Shown here: piece after piece, positions 63,806 to 64,000 of the stretch
How positions within the stretch are numbered: the first letter of the stretch is position 1
How the letters are laid out: every line of letters begins with the position of its first letter
Source: JAXHMB01 sp034521755
GTDB lineage: Bacteria; Bacteroidota; Rhodothermia; Balneolales; Balneolaceae
Length of the DNA stretch: 64,000 nt
Direction: 5' to 3'
Assembly (NCBI GenBank): GCA_034521755.1
Contig: JAXHMB010000003.1
Span: 817,183-881,182 of the forward strand
The notes under the pieces: generated by a model
Seen by the model: only the letters and a program-made list of their open reading frames with translations
Database searches by the model: none
What the model was told of the DNA's origin: nothing
Program-made: the position numbers and the translations under genes

Positions 63806-63896
63806 TAAAAAATAATACTTCCAAAATTTTCAACAATCATCTACTTAAGTTTTACTTTACAAATTCTTACTTCACAAAGGAAAGAACTCATAAAAA

Positions 63897-63968
63897 ATGA
63901 TCGTAAAATCTTTGATAAAGTTCATAAAAAAGGCCAGACACAAGCTTGAAAAGCTCGTTAAACTTTAA
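63897..63968 (+). CDS. Possible 23-residue cationic amphipathic peptide
   Basis: ATG at 63897 to TAA at 63966-63968 encodes 23 residues, beginning MIVKSLIKFIKK and ending KLEKLVKL. About half are Ile/Leu/Val/Phe and eight are Lys/Arg with one Glu, spaced to give an amphipathic helix. An AAAGGAAAG purine run lies about 13 nt upstream. It is divergent from the blaI-like operon. Too short to be sure it is translated; it could be a chance ORF. Confidence 0.3.
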   Translation: MIVKSLIKFIKKARHKLEKLVKL

Positions 63969-64000
63969 CTCAGATGTATAATGAGCACATCTTTAGTCTC

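Overview
The window is about 64 kb of a dense, moderately AT-rich bacterial chromosome. I read it as the FCB group, most likely Balneolota or a close Bacteroidota relative. The reasons are: Bacteroidetes-type promoters (TTG about 19-21 nt before TAnnTTTG) upstream of the blaI-like gene, the tRNA-Thr/tuf cluster and the tRNA-Leu locus; a BlaI/M56 pair with no beta-lactam sensor domain; folK next to a deoxynucleoside kinase; a chromosomal type III PKS operon; and YbbR and DUF721 genes near recF. Genus-level placement is inference.

Layout. 1-7.0 kb (+): 3' end of an RND adaptor gene and two tandem RND permeases, then a YtxH-like protein and a bidirectional terminator. 7.6-20.9 kb (-): a transcription/translation block read as tRNA-Thr(TGT), Tyr, Gly, Thr(GGT), tuf, tRNA-Trp, secE, nusG, rplK, rplA, rplJ, rplL, rpoB, rpoC. 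21.1-23.9 kb (-): DedA protein, ispF, ispD, queA. 24.2-35.4 kb (+): small exported proteins, rsfS, a 2-hydroxyacid dehydrogenase, a very large NtrY-like sensor kinase, a MATE transporter, and a three-gene operon of type III PKS, methyltransferase and flavin monooxygenase. 35.4-39.5 kb (-): GAF histidine kinase and acnA. 39.7-48.9 kb (+): rplM, rpsI, rpsB, tsf, pyrH, frr, smc, ispH. 48.9-53.7 kb (-): YbbR protein, DUF721/DciA-like protein, recF, eno and an unknown exported protein. 53.9-60.4 kb (+): unknown protein, prmC, a probable oriC, dnaA, folB, folK, a deoxynucleoside kinase, a small membrane protein, a TPR protein and a response regulator. 60.4-60.9 kb: a functional tRNA-Leu(GAG) preceded by decayed tRNA-Leu pieces. 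61.1-63.8 kb (-): BlaI-like repressor, M56 peptidase, and a truncated paralogue of the peptidase's tail.

Most of the window is housekeeping: transcription (rpoB/C, nusG), translation (ribosomal proteins, tuf, tsf, frr, prmC, rsfS, tRNAs), replication and chromosome structure (dnaA, recF, smc, DUF721), isoprenoid precursors (ispD, ispF, ispH), folate (folB, folK) and central metabolism (eno, acnA).

The least ordinary signals are: (1) an identical 20-nt palindromic element embedded in two separate tRNA-derived remnants, one beside tRNA-Trp and one beside tRNA-Leu, each also carrying a second hairpin made of tRNA sequence; (2) the type III PKS operon; (3) a perfect BlaI-type operator that overlaps the -7 promoter element; (4) duplication of only the tail of the M56 sensor protein; (5) a probable oriC upstream of a TTG-initiated dnaA; and (6) an unannotated 23-residue cationic amphipathic peptide ORF at the right edge. 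No CRISPR array, insertion sequence, prophage or rRNA gene was seen.
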